Below, piece after piece: positions 42,367-50,563 of a DNA stretch of 64,000 nucleotides (the first letter of the stretch is position 1; each line of letters opens with the position of its first letter). Below the pieces are notes generated by a model. It was not told the origin of the DNA and searched no databases. It saw only the letters and a program-made list of their open reading frames with translations. A program made the translations under genes and the position numbers. Origin of the DNA: Dokdonella_A sp014338185 (lineage in GTDB: Bacteria; Pseudomonadota; Gammaproteobacteria; Xanthomonadales; Rhodanobacteraceae); NCBI GenBank assembly GCA_030263295.1, contig SZOS01000006.1:1-64000 (forward strand), given 5' to 3'.

Positions 42367-43665
42367 ATGCGGCAGTGGTTGTGGTTGGCAATGGCGTTGC
42401 TGGCGCTGGGATCGGGTGGACGCCGGGCGTTGGCTGCCGGGGGCGACTTCCTGCTGCTGCCCGACAGGGTCTGGACCGGGCAGGCCGATACGGCCGAGGC
42501 GGGACTGGCCGTGCTCGTGCACGATGGCGCGATTGCCGCGGTCGGCCGCCCCGACACGTTTGCGCTGCCTGCCGGAGTGCGTCGCATCGAACTGCCGGGT
42601 GCGACGCTCACGCCCGGGCTCATCGACCTGCATGCACACCTGTTCCTGCATCCTTACGACGAACGCTCGTGGAACGACCAGGTGCTCACGGAGGCGCAGG
42701 ACTACCGCAGCCTGTTGGCGGCGAAACATGCGCGCGCGACCCTGCTGGCGGGATTCACCACCTTGCGCGATCTCGGTACCGAGGGTGCCGGTTATGCCGA
42801 TGTGTCGGTCAAGCGCGCGATCGAGGAGGGACTCATCGCGGGTCCGCGCCTGTACATCGCCACGCGCGCGATCGTGGCCGGCTCGAGTTATGGCCCCGGC
42901 CCGCGCGGCTTTCGCCCCGGACTGGACCTGCCGCAGGGCGCGCAGGCGGTCAACGGCGTCGATGATGCGATGCGGGCGGTGCGCGAACAGGCCGCGCATG
43001 GCGCCGACTGGATCAAGTTCTATGCCGATTACCGGGTGGGCCCGAACGGCGAGACGCTGCCGACCCTGAGCGCGGCGGAGATGAAGGCGATCGTCGACAC
43101 CGCGCACCAGATCGGTCGTCCGGTGGCCGCGCACGCGGGCAGCGATGCCGGCGTGCGCATGGCGATCGAAGCCGGCGTCGACACCATCGAGCATGGCGAT
43201 GGCGCGAGCGAGGCGACGCTGCGCCTGGCGCGCCAGCGCGGCGTGGCCTGGCTGCCCACGCTGACCGCGGTGGCGGCGATCGGTCAGTACTTCGACCACT
43301 ACCGGCCCGGCGGCGAACCCACGCCGCGCATGCGCCAGTCACAGCGGGCGTTCCGCGATGCCCTCAGGCTCGGCCTCGTGATCGGCAATGGCAGCGACGT
43401 GGGCGTGTTCGCGCATGGGGACAACTGGCGTGAGCCGGAGTGGATGGTGCGATTGGGCATGACCCCGGCGCAGGCATTGCATGCGGCGACCGACGTGGCG
43501 GCTAGGATCCTGCGGCAGCAGGACCGCATCGGCCGCATCGCGGTCGGCCTGCGCGCCGACCTTGCCGCCTTCGAGGGCGATCCCGCCAGCTCGATCGACG
43601 CGCTGCGCAAGGTCGTGTTCGTGATGAAGGAGGGCGTGGTGCATCGCGCGCCGGCCACGCCCTGA
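42367..43665 (+). CDS. Exported amidohydrolase
   Basis: Metal-dependent hydrolase of 432 residues with a signal peptide (MRQWLWLAMALLALGSGGRRALAA), so probably periplasmic or secreted. The amidohydrolase core is complete: LTPGLIDLHAHLFLHPYD (the HxH metal pair), KFYADYRVGPNG (the carboxylated-Lys position), AAHAGSDAG and the second His in TIEHGDGAS, and the terminal Asp in NGSDVGVFAHGDNW, although Asp is followed by V. The prolidase-like group (Sgx9260/PF01979 type) is the nearest match. A GGAG at 42355-42358 supports ATG 42367. It is divergent from lexA with 179 bp between the starts. Confidence 0.9.
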   Translation: MRQWLWLAMALLALGSGGRRALAAGGDFLLLPDRVWTGQADTAEAGLAVLVHDGAIAAVGRPDTFALPAGVRRIELPGATLTPGLIDLHAHLFLHPYDERSWNDQVLTEAQDYRSLLAAKHARATLLAGFTTLRDLGTEGAGYADVSVKRAIEEGLIAGPRLYIATRAIVAGSSYGPGPRGFRPGLDLPQGAQAVNGVDDAMRAVREQAAHGADWIKFYADYRVGPNGETLPTLSAAEMKAIVDTAHQIGRPVAAHAGSDAGVRMAIEAGVDTIEHGDGASEATLRLARQRGVAWLPTLTAVAAIGQYFDHYRPGGEPTPRMRQSQRAFRDALRLGLVIGNGSDVGVFAHGDNWREPEWMVRLGMTPAQALHAATDVAARILRQQDRIGRIAVGLRADLAAFEGDPASSIDALRKVVFVMKEGVVHRAPATP

Positions 43666-43703
43666 CTGCGCCACGGCAGCAGCTGCGTGGCAACCGGTGC
43701 AAC

Positions 43704-43730
43704 AAAAAACCCCGCATTTGGCGGGGTTTT
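43704..43730. terminator. Bidirectional terminator between the amidohydrolase gene and the tRNA cluster
   Basis: Stem AAAACCCCGC/GCGGGGTTTT with a five-base loop (ATTTG). Ts follow on the plus strand and As precede it, so it can end transcription from both the amidohydrolase gene and the minus-strand tRNA genes. Confidence 0.85.
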
Positions 43731-43773
43731 CGGTGTTCCGTCGGACGTTGTTGGACGCTTTCGGACTTGTGGA

Positions 43774-43850
43774 TGGCGGAGCGGACGGGACTCGAACCCG
43801 CGACCTCCGGCGTGACAGGCCAGCATTCTAACCAGCTGAACTACCGCTCC
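43774..43850 (-). tRNA. tRNA-Asp (GTC)
   Basis: 77-nt tRNA with encoded CCA. Acceptor stem GGAGCGG/CCGCTCC with discriminator G, D-loop TAGTTCAGCTGGTTAGA, anticodon loop CCTGTCACG giving GTC, and T-loop GGTTCGAGTCC. Closely matches bacterial tRNA-Asp. Last gene of the minus-strand tRNA cluster. Confidence 0.97.
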
Positions 43851-43900
43851 GCGTTGTATGTGCCCGCCGCATCCTGCAGCGTTCGCACCTTTCACTGAAC

Positions 43901-43976
43901 TGGCGTCCCCAAGGGGATTCGAACCCCTGTTACTGCCGTGAAAGGGCGGTGTCCTGGGCCTCTAGACGATGGGGAC
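43901..43976 (-). tRNA. tRNA-Glu (TTC)
   Basis: 76-nt tRNA with encoded CCA. Acceptor stem GTCCCCA/TGGGGAC, D-arm with CGTCTAGAGGCCCAGGAC, anticodon loop CCTTTCACG giving TTC, and T-loop GGTTCGAATCC. A bulge-free cloverleaf can be drawn from these parts. It lies 50 bp downstream of nothing else and 20 bp from tRNA-Ala. Confidence 0.97.
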
Positions 43977-43996
43977 GCTGGAAACCGGAAAACCAT

Positions 43997-44072
<76 letters not shown>

Positions 44073-44112
44073 TCAAGGGAGCGCGAGAGGATAGTGAGGT
44101 GCATGCGTTTCG

Positions 44113-45291
44113 TCAACCATGATCGTGCCGCGTTGCCCGATCGTGCGGACGGACAGCGCAGTGAACCATCAATCGGCAGCCGCTGCCGGTGCGACGCACG
44201 CACAAGACACGCCGCCCACCGGTCCGCGGACCGCATCCGCGGCGTGCCGCGCGGCATGCGTCGAGCGGCGCGCGCCGCATCGATGCGGATGCGATCCGTG
44301 CCGTGCGGCGGGTCGCCATCGTGCAGGTGGCCGCGCTCGCAAGCCACATTCGCCGCAGCGACTGGGGTGCGGGCCGGATGCCCAGTGCGGGTGCGAAATC
44401 GCGGAAACGCCAAACCGGCGAGAGATCCGGGTAGATGGACATCTGAAAGCGCTGAATCAGGCCGTCGTCCGCGGCTCCGTCCTTGATCGAGCCGCGCACA
44501 TACTCCGCGAGCTTGCCAGGCTGCACGCCGCCCATGATGGAGACGGCGCAGGCTTCGATACGCGTGGTGCCGCGGCTGATGCGGTCGAAGTCGAAAGATC
44601 CCTTGCCATTCCAGCATTCCAGGAAGAACGCGCGGTCACCTTCGCGTCCTTCGCGATCCAGATTTGCCAACCACCCGGCAACCTCATCACGTACGTAGAT
44701 CAGACCGCGAGGGTTGTCGCCAAGCAACTCGCCAAGCTTCTCAGTCGTCGCGTCGTTGACCACCAGCCGCGGCTCACGAGGGCACTCGCGCTCTTCCCTG
44801 GTTGCCGCCGCGAGCGCACCCTCTGCCGCGCCCCGGTCGCCTTGCGACACCAGTTTCCGAACCGACTTCAGCGCAATCTGTGCCTCGATCTCCGAAATCT
44901 GAGCCATTCGCTCGTGCACTCCACGGGCTTCTACATACGACTGGCGTGCCTCCGATTCCAGAGTGTCGAGCATCCGCCGCGCTGGTGAGATGGCTGGAGA
45001 CTTGCCGGCGCTGGGGCGACCAACGATTACTCCCCACAGGATCGGCACCTCGTACCATGAAATGTTGCGCTTCAACCGCACTGCGATTCGTCTGCCGATG
45101 CAACCGCTCATCGCAATCACTGCGGGAACGCCAACGAACTCGACCGGGACCTGCAACGAGTCAGCGTGTTCGTAGACCCACTGGCGAATGCTCGATGGCA
45201 ACAGAGAGAGTTCGAGGGATGGTACCGGTGGCAGCGCAGAAGGAAGCGGTGTCGGGAAGAGGCGATCAACGTTGGCGGATGGCGCGATCAT
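44113..45291 (-). pseudogene. DUF3987 protein, C-terminally truncated
   Basis: Open frame of 392 residues whose first 295 or so match DUF3987, a protein of phage- and satellite-borne replication modules: FVGVPAVIAMSGCIGRRIAVRLK, VPILWGVIVGRPSAGKSPAISPARRMLD (a Walker-like GRPSAGKS), VNDATTEKLGELLGDNPRGLIYVRDEVAGWLANL, and AVSIMGGVQPGKLAEYVRGS. After ISPVWRF at about 44,400 the sequence turns into Arg-rich text with the composition of non-coding host DNA, and the family's C-terminal half is gone. Start ATG 45291 or GTG 45294. It follows the AlpA-type gene after 37 bp and is the inner end of the degraded element. Confidence 0.8.
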
Positions 45292-45328
45292 CACGACTTC
45301 TCACATTCTGCAGCCGGTGAGCGACATG

Positions 45329-45637
45329 TCACGCAGAAGCCTGCTGCCGCGCATCCGCGATCCGGTTGCGGATCCAAGCGTCCACTTCGGATGAGGCCCA
45401 GCAAGTGCAACGCGGAGAGAGGCGAATGCCGGTCGGAAACTGACCGTCGCGAGTGAGGCGGTAAATCTGGGTCTTTGAAAGCCCTGTTCTACGAACTACG
45501 TCGGGAAGTCGAAGCAGGGTAGGAGCGTTATCGTGCACTGGCTGGTCCTCAAAATCGTCCGGTGGGACGGTGTGGAACCAGCGTAGGGGAACGGTCGTCG
45601 CACCGATCAGGGAAATGGCGCGATCTGCAAGCGCCAT
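45329..45637 (-). CDS. AlpA family transcriptional regulator
   Basis: Small DNA-binding protein of 102 residues. The second half is a classical AlpA/excisionase-type winged helix-turn-helix: LLRLPDVVRRTGLSKTQIYRLTRDGQFPTGIRLSPRCTCWASSEVDAWIRNRI. In P4-like elements AlpA homologues control the integrase and excision. The N-terminal 40 residues (MALADRAISLIGATTVPLRWF...) are not family-typical, so a later start is possible. It lies upstream of the DUF3987 gene on the same strand and downstream of the cargo gene, as in many such elements. Confidence 0.87.
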   Translation of the reverse strand: MALADRAISLIGATTVPLRWFHTVPPDDFEDQPVHDNAPTLLRLPDVVRRTGLSKTQIYRLTRDGQFPTGIRLSPRCTCWASSEVDAWIRNRIADARQQASA

Positions 45638-45683
45638 TCGGTATCAGATCGCGATTTCTGGGGCCATCCTCCAGTCAGACGGC

Positions 45684-46613
45684 TCACGACGTGAGCCTTG
45701 GTCCTGATCCGAGAACTGCAACAATTACATCGCGCAGCTTCTCCCGAAGATCGGCATGCGAGGCCCAGACAATGTGCGCAAACTGCCTCGTGTCGAAGTG
45801 CACGTTTCGTAGGTCGTCTTCTCGAACAGTCCAGACCACAGTCTTGCCGAAGCCAAGCGCGAGACCGGCTTCGAAGTAGGCGCCTTGTTTCTGCTCTGTA
45901 ACGTCGACGACCACGAATCGTGAAGTTCGTATGTCCGCAACGATCTTCTGGTCGATCCGGTGAACATGGACGTCAGAGTCGACGCGATGCGCAGAGTAGC
46001 CAGCGTCCTCGATTCCTGGTCGAAGGCCCTCGATCCAAGTTGGAAGCATGGTCTCGGAGAAAGACATCGCCACAAACGCCCTTGGCAAGACAGTTGCGGG
46101 CCCCTTTTCGACGTGGTCCCAGCCTTTGGCCGTCAATCTCGCACGGTAGTTCGCATCAAGATCGATCGTCTCGAAGTCGATAAAGCCCGACTCTCTCAGC
46201 GCATCGAGGTGAAATCGAAGCTCGTCGTCGGTGGCTGCCCAAGCCAAGGGAGAGTCTGCATGAAGACTCCCCGAGTAGTAGGTGCCCGGAGATCTGCTGA
46301 GCGTGGCCAGCGCCTTCAGCAGTTCCAGGGTGCGTTCGGAGACACCGTAGGTGGGTAGCGACAGACGAAGCTGGGGAATCCGTTCCTGCACGAGCAACGG
46401 CTCGTCGGAGCCGTACACCTCTTGTGCTCGAAGCCAGGCGCTCAGGCGATAATCAGGTAAAGGCTCCGCTTGAAGGCGAATCCTCGCCATCTTGGCGATG
46501 GTATAGCGACCGCATCGTGCACAGTTGATCCGGGTTCGACTGCCGTGATCCTCCGTGCCGAGTACGTGAATGGCATCGCTACGACACACAGGACAGCTTG
46601 TCGGGTCTGGCAT
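45684..46613 (-). CDS. Zinc-ribbon protein with nucleoside deoxyribosyltransferase/TIR-like domain
   Basis: Intact protein of 309 residues, cargo of the degraded element. It starts with a zinc ribbon (Cys7, 10, 31, 34), then a helical middle that could be a winged helix (to about 168). From about 178 a Rossmann-like domain follows: AFVAMSFSETMLPTWIEGLRPGIEDAGYSAHRVD, DQKIVADIRTSRFVVVDVTE (Asp237), QGAYFEAGLALGFGKTVVW (Glu248) and VHFDTRQFAHIVW. Asp and Glu at these places are the catalytic pattern of nucleoside 2-deoxyribosyltransferases, and Glu is also the key residue of TIR-type NADases. Activity is inferred only. Position in a mobile element suggests a phage-defence role, but no system partner is present. 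Start ATG 46613. Confidence 0.82.
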   Translation of the reverse strand: MPDPTSCPVCRSDAIHVLGTEDHGSRTRINCARCGRYTIAKMARIRLQAEPLPDYRLSAWLRAQEVYGSDEPLLVQERIPQLRLSLPTYGVSERTLELLKALATLSRSPGTYYSGSLHADSPLAWAATDDELRFHLDALRESGFIDFETIDLDANYRARLTAKGWDHVEKGPATVLPRAFVAMSFSETMLPTWIEGLRPGIEDAGYSAHRVDSDVHVHRIDQKIVADIRTSRFVVVDVTEQKQGAYFEAGLALGFGKTVVWTVREDDLRNVHFDTRQFAHIVWASHADLREKLRDVIVAVLGSGPRLTS

Positions 46614-46761
46614 CTGCAGTCACTCCGGACGAGTCCACCGCGATGCTATCAGCCAGGGGCGATAGGCACTAACCACAAGGCGCTCAAGGTCAAACGAGGG
46701 CCTGCCCATGCACACGTCGACCACATTCATCTCGATGCCCAGGTGCGCGTACGCGCGCATG

Positions 46762-47049
46762 CTATTCGGAGCCGTCGACTGCCGGGCTGGAGCTTCGTCT
46801 CAGCTCGAGGCCCTTGCGTAGAAGCGCGCGCACCTCATCGCGGCGCTTGCGTGCGTTGGCAAGGCTTACCTCGGGGTAGGCGCCGAGACTGATCCGGTTG
46901 CGTGCGCCGCTCGGACGGATGTAGCGGAGCCGCCAGATGCGCGCGCCGCTGGGCAGGCGTTCAAGCATCAGGCCGCCGCCGTCGAATAGCCGCTGCTTCT
47001 TGCTCTTGCGGATCTCGGTGTCGGTCAGTGGAGCGACGGTTCGGGGCAT
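46762..47049 (-). pseudogene. Tyrosine integrase, N-terminal fragment (P4 type)
   Basis: 95-residue remnant of a P4-type phage integrase. It contains only the arm-binding (DUF4102) domain: LTDTEIRKSKKQRLFDGGGLMLERLPSGARIWRLRYIRPSGARNRISLGAYPEVSLANARKRRDEVRALLRKGLELRR. The core-binding and catalytic domains, about 300 residues with the R-H-R-Y residues, are gone. ATG 47049, 328 bp from the 3' end of tRNA-Leu on the same strand, the usual arrangement for such integrases. No further integrase-like sequence was found in 46614-46761. Confidence 0.88.
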
Positions 47050-47176
47050 GGGGTGCTCGCGTGCAGGGGGCGAAACCAGCGTAGGTTCCCCACCGCGCGA
47101 AAGACCCCCGGAATTGGCCCAAGTGCGAGCACTATTCCGGCGAAGGAAGTGCCTGAAGGAAGCGGGTCTGGAGGGC

Positions 47177-47251
47177 GTTTAGGTACACGGTGGGACCAGC
47201 TCCATCGTCCCCTCCCGGCGCTCCCGCCAAAGATGTACCTAAACGTGTACC
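47177..47251. repeat. Inverted repeats between integrase remnant and tRNA-Leu
   Basis: Within the gene-free 47050-47376 the 11-mer GTTTAGGTACA (47177-47187) recurs inverted as TGTACCTAAAC (47234-47244), and GGTACAC (47182-47188) recurs inverted as GTGTACC (47245-47251). These could be integrase arm sites or regulator sites of the element. The rest of the stretch holds the terminator at 47306-47332 and nothing else I recognise. Confidence 0.6.
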
Positions 47252-47305
47252 CAAGACGCTCTGGCTTGGCTGGCACCGCCTGGCACCCGCTGGCACGACC
47301 AGAAA

Positions 47306-47332
47306 CAAAAAACCCGCCAGATCGGCGGGTTT
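47306..47332 (-). terminator. Terminator of tRNA-Leu
   Basis: Minus-strand hairpin with stem AAACCCGCC/GGCGGGTTT (plus arms 47310-47318 and 47324-47332), five-base loop, and a T-run (plus A-run) 45 bp past the tRNA 3' end. Confidence 0.8.
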
Positions 47333-47376
47333 CAGAAGGATTACGGGACTCTGTGGCACGTCCTGCAATCATATGT

Positions 47377-47461
<85 letters not shown>

Positions 47462-47548
47462 AGGTGCCCGGTCGCTGGCGACCGGGGCGCGAACCTTACT
47501 GGCCGCGCCCGCGCATGTCAACGCGGGCGCGGGCCATCGCGGCATGCG

Positions 47549-50353
47549 TCACTGCGACAGCGGTGAGCCACCGAACTTCCAGGTGAACTGCAGGTAGTAG
47601 CTGCGGCCGACCGAGTCGAACCAGGAGATGTCGTAGTAGGGATAAGCCGTGTAGGTCGGATCCTTGGGCGGCATCTTGTCGAACAGGTTGTCGATCGACA
47701 GCGACAGCTGCATGTGGTCGTTGAAACGGTACTGGCCCGACAGGTTGTAGCGGTAGGTCGCGCCGATCCAGGCCTGCTCGCCCGCTTCGATGTCGACGAT
47801 CTGGTCGTAGGAATCGGAATTGGGCAGGCGGCCCAGGCGCTGGCCATGCAGCGACACCGTCCACGGGTCGAGGTTCCAGGTCACCGTGGCGCTGGCCTTG
47901 TTGCGCGGGATGTCGAAGCCCGAGTTGATCGCGAACTCGTCCTGCACCACGTCGCCGCTGTATTGCTGGAAGGTGTGGCGACGCGTCCAGGTGTAGTTGC
48001 CGTTGAAGTGGAAATCACCCGCGCGCGTTTCCAGCTTGTAGTGCGCGCTCAGGTCGACACCGCTGGTGCGCTCGCGCGCGACGTTGATCGGGTTGACGAA
48101 CACACCGTACAGACGCCCGCCGGACAGGCGCGTGACGCGGCTGATCGCGTCGACGCAGCTGGGCGAGTTGGCGTCGACCGGGTTGCCGTTGACATCGCTG
48201 CCGATGCGGCAATTGGCCTCGAGCTGGAGCAGGCGGTCGGTGCTGAGGTCCTGCACCTGGTTGCGCATGTCGATGTTGAAGTAGTCCAGCGACACGTCGA
48301 ACTCGGGGACCGGCGACCACACCACACCCGCGGTCCACGAGGTGCTGGTCTCGGGCTTGAGCTTGCGGTTGCCCTCGCGGGTGCGGATCAGGCCTTCGTC
48401 CGACCAGGTGCAGTCGGTGATGTCCTCGTCCGGTTCCTCGGTGCGGCAACGGTAGTAGTCGGTGCCCGAGGTCTCGTCGTTGCCGACGCCCGCGAACACA
48501 TAGTGCAGGTCCGGCGCGCGGAATGCGGTGCCGTAGGACGCGCGTGCCAGCAGGCTGTCGAGCGGGCGCCATTCCAGGCCCGAACTCCAGGTGAACTTGC
48601 CCACGCCGTTGCCGGCGAAGTTGTAGCGGTCGTAGCGGCCGGCCACGCTCAGGTTGAGCCGGTCGAGCAGCGGCATGCGCAGCTCACCCGCGGCGGCCCA
48701 GCGATTGCGGCTGCCGTGGCCGTCGGAGTCCTTCCACGAATAGTAGTAGTACTGCGTCGCCAGCGGGTCGGGGCGCAGGTTGTAGGACTGGAAGCCGTAT
48801 TCGACCACGCCGGCAAAGCCGGCCGCGCCGCCGGGCAGGCTGAACAGGTCGATGTTGGAGAAGGCGAAGGACAACGTGTCGCTCTGCGACTTGGGGTGGT
48901 AGACCGTGCGCGCGAAGATCGAGTCGTACTCGGAGCGCGTGAGTGGCGTGTACAGGCGGTCGGGGTCGGCGTTGAAGATCGGGTAGCCACTGTCCTCGTC
49001 GACGCCCAGTTGCGGGCCGAGGAACAGGTTGTTGGCGGCCGCGGCGACGATCTGCGGCCAGCTCACGTCGGCGTGGTACTGCGAGTGCGCGAGCGAGGCT
49101 TCCCAGTCCCAGCTTTGCAGGAAGCTGCCTTTGAACCCGGTGGTGAAGGCGAAGGTCTTTTGCGTGTTCTCGATGAAGCCCTTGTTGAGGCCGCCCATTT
49201 CCTCGGGCGTGAACTGGCGCCCCCAGTACTCGATGTCCTGGGTGGCCTGGTTGTAGAAGTAGCCTTCCTCGTTGCCGTCGGGCGCCATGTAGCTCCACTG
49301 CTCGACGTCGCGGAACATCCTGACCTTGCTGTAGCCGGCCTGGATGTCGGCGAACCACTTGAGGTCGTCACCCAGCGGCATGTTCATCGTGGTGTAGGTG
49401 TTGATGCCCTTGCGCCCGCTCAGGATCGTGCCGTAGCCGATCGATGCCTGGCTGCCGCAGAAGTCGCCGTAGTTGCGCCGGTTGAAGTAGCCGGTACTGC
49501 CGTTGTTGAGCCAGGCCAGGTTGGCGCAGGTGGCCGCGCCCGGATCGATGTAGTCGTCGTACCAGTCGGTGCGCAGGAACACGCGGCGCGCGGTCTGCGA
49601 ACGCGCGGTGGGCGCATCGGCGGTGGAGTCCTGGATCTTGCGGTCGTAGGCCCACAGCGGCTTCTGGTCGATCAGTTCGGCGCCGAACATGAGGTTGAAA
49701 TCGCCATGGCTGAAACCGGTGCTGATGTCGAGCTTGGCCGACTCGCCGCCGCCGCGCGAGGTGCCGCCGTAGCGCAGGTCGAGCGTGGTGCCGTCGGCGC
49801 TGTCCTTGAGGATGAAGTTGACCACGCCCGCGATCGCGTCCGAGCCGTACACGGCCGAGGCGCTGCCGGTGAGGATTTCGATGCGCTCGATCAGGCCGAC
49901 CGGGATGTTGGAGATGTCAGTGAAGTTGCTGCGGCCCTTGAACGGCAGCGGGAAATCGGCGATGCGCCGGCCGTTGACCAGCACCAGCGTGTGGTTGGGG
50001 CCGAGCCCGCGCAGGTCGACCTGCTGCGCACCGGGCGAGAAGTCGGCACCGCTGGACGATTGCTGGCTCTGCGTCTCGCCGCCGTTCTGGGTGATCGCGC
50101 GCAGCACGTCGGGCACGCTCATGAGGCCGCTGTTCTTGATGTCGGCCGCGGTCAGCACGGTGATCGGTGCGGGGCCTTCCACCTGCGCGCGCGGAATGCG
50201 CGAGCCGGTGACCACGATCGCTTCCAGCGACGTGCTCGAGGGCTCCTCGCTGGTCGTGGGTGTGGCCTGTTCCTGTGCGCGCACGCTTGCTGTCGTCGCG
50301 GCATAGCCGAAGATGCCGCAGGCGATGGCCGCGGCCAGGGTGGTCTTGCGCAT
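47549..50353 (-). CDS. TonB-dependent outer membrane receptor, copy 2
   Basis: Outer membrane active transporter of 934 residues. Signal peptide MRKTTLAAAIACGIFGYAATTASVRA, TonB-box-like LEAIVVTGSRIPR, plug (ISVPDVLRAITQNGG-like, QVDLRGLGPNHTLVLVNGRRIAD, TGSASAVYGSDAIAGVVNFILKD) and barrel with REGNRKLKPETSTSWTAG and a final beta strand rich in aromatic residues (SYYLQFTWKFG). No STN domain. Start ATG 50353 fits a signal peptide; reading on to 51712 was rejected. It is divergent from a cyanophycinase-like gene (210-bp shared region), and convergence of regulation with peptide use is possible but unproven. Confidence 0.95.
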   Translation of the reverse strand: MRKTTLAAAIACGIFGYAATTASVRAQEQATPTTSEEPSSTSLEAIVVTGSRIPRAQVEGPAPITVLTAADIKNSGLMSVPDVLRAITQNGGETQSQQSSSGADFSPGAQQVDLRGLGPNHTLVLVNGRRIADFPLPFKGRSNFTDISNIPVGLIERIEILTGSASAVYGSDAIAGVVNFILKDSADGTTLDLRYGGTSRGGGESAKLDISTGFSHGDFNLMFGAELIDQKPLWAYDRKIQDSTADAPTARSQTARRVFLRTDWYDDYIDPGAATCANLAWLNNGSTGYFNRRNYGDFCGSQASIGYGTILSGRKGINTYTTMNMPLGDDLKWFADIQAGYSKVRMFRDVEQWSYMAPDGNEEGYFYNQATQDIEYWGRQFTPEEMGGLNKGFIENTQKTFAFTTGFKGSFLQSWDWEASLAHSQYHADVSWPQIVAAAANNLFLGPQLGVDEDSGYPIFNADPDRLYTPLTRSEYDSIFARTVYHPKSQSDTLSFAFSNIDLFSLPGGAAGFAGVVEYGFQSYNLRPDPLATQYYYYSWKDSDGHGSRNRWAAAGELRMPLLDRLNLSVAGRYDRYNFAGNGVGKFTWSSGLEWRPLDSLLARASYGTAFRAPDLHYVFAGVGNDETSGTDYYRCRTEEPDEDITDCTWSDEGLIRTREGNRKLKPETSTSWTAGVVWSPVPEFDVSLDYFNIDMRNQVQDLSTDRLLQLEANCRIGSDVNGNPVDANSPSCVDAISRVTRLSGGRLYGVFVNPINVARERTSGVDLSAHYKLETRAGDFHFNGNYTWTRRHTFQQYSGDVVQDEFAINSGFDIPRNKASATVTWNLDPWTVSLHGQRLGRLPNSDSYDQIVDIEAGEQAWIGATYRYNLSGQYRFNDHMQLSLSIDNLFDKMPPKDPTYTAYPYYDISWFDSVGRSYYLQFTWKFGGSPLSQ

Positions 50354-50563
50354 GTCATATCCCCAATGTCGATAAGCATGGGCCTGGGCCCGAATTCCAC
50401 GTGGCCGCGCTGCCGCATCCTTCGACTGCGTGCCACCCATGGTGCGCCATGATCTTGGCATGCCGCCCAGGTTGCCGCCAGTGGACTTTGGGGGTAAGAA
50501 TCCACCGTCGCGATGTGTTGCAACCATCGCACCGAGCACCGTGCCTGCGAGGTGATACAGCCC

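Larger units (their letters stand above)
44390..47376. mobile_element. Degraded P4-type integrative element at tRNA-Leu(CAG)
   Basis: Stretch of lower GC than both flanks, ending at the 3' end of tRNA-Leu(CAG). Gene order from the tRNA is integrase (fragment), zinc-ribbon/deoxyribosyltransferase-like cargo, AlpA-type regulator, DUF3987 protein (truncated). That order is usual for P4-like satellites and small integrative elements. The far junction is near 44,400, where the DUF3987 sequence breaks into high-GC text. I found no copy of the tRNA 3' end at the left side, so no second att site is visible and the left end has probably been deleted. Confidence 0.75.

Noticed and set aside
46470..46892. 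140-codon plus-strand frame over the end of the cargo gene
   Set aside because: Antisense to the cargo gene and integrase fragment, and without motifs.
47025..47372. 115-codon open frame over the integrase start and the inverted repeats
   Set aside because: Runs through a terminator and the tRNA border, no ribosome site and no family pattern.
44390..47376. Multi-gene defence island
   Set aside because: Only one intact cargo gene is present; no restriction, toxin-antitoxin or cyclic-nucleotide genes were recognised.
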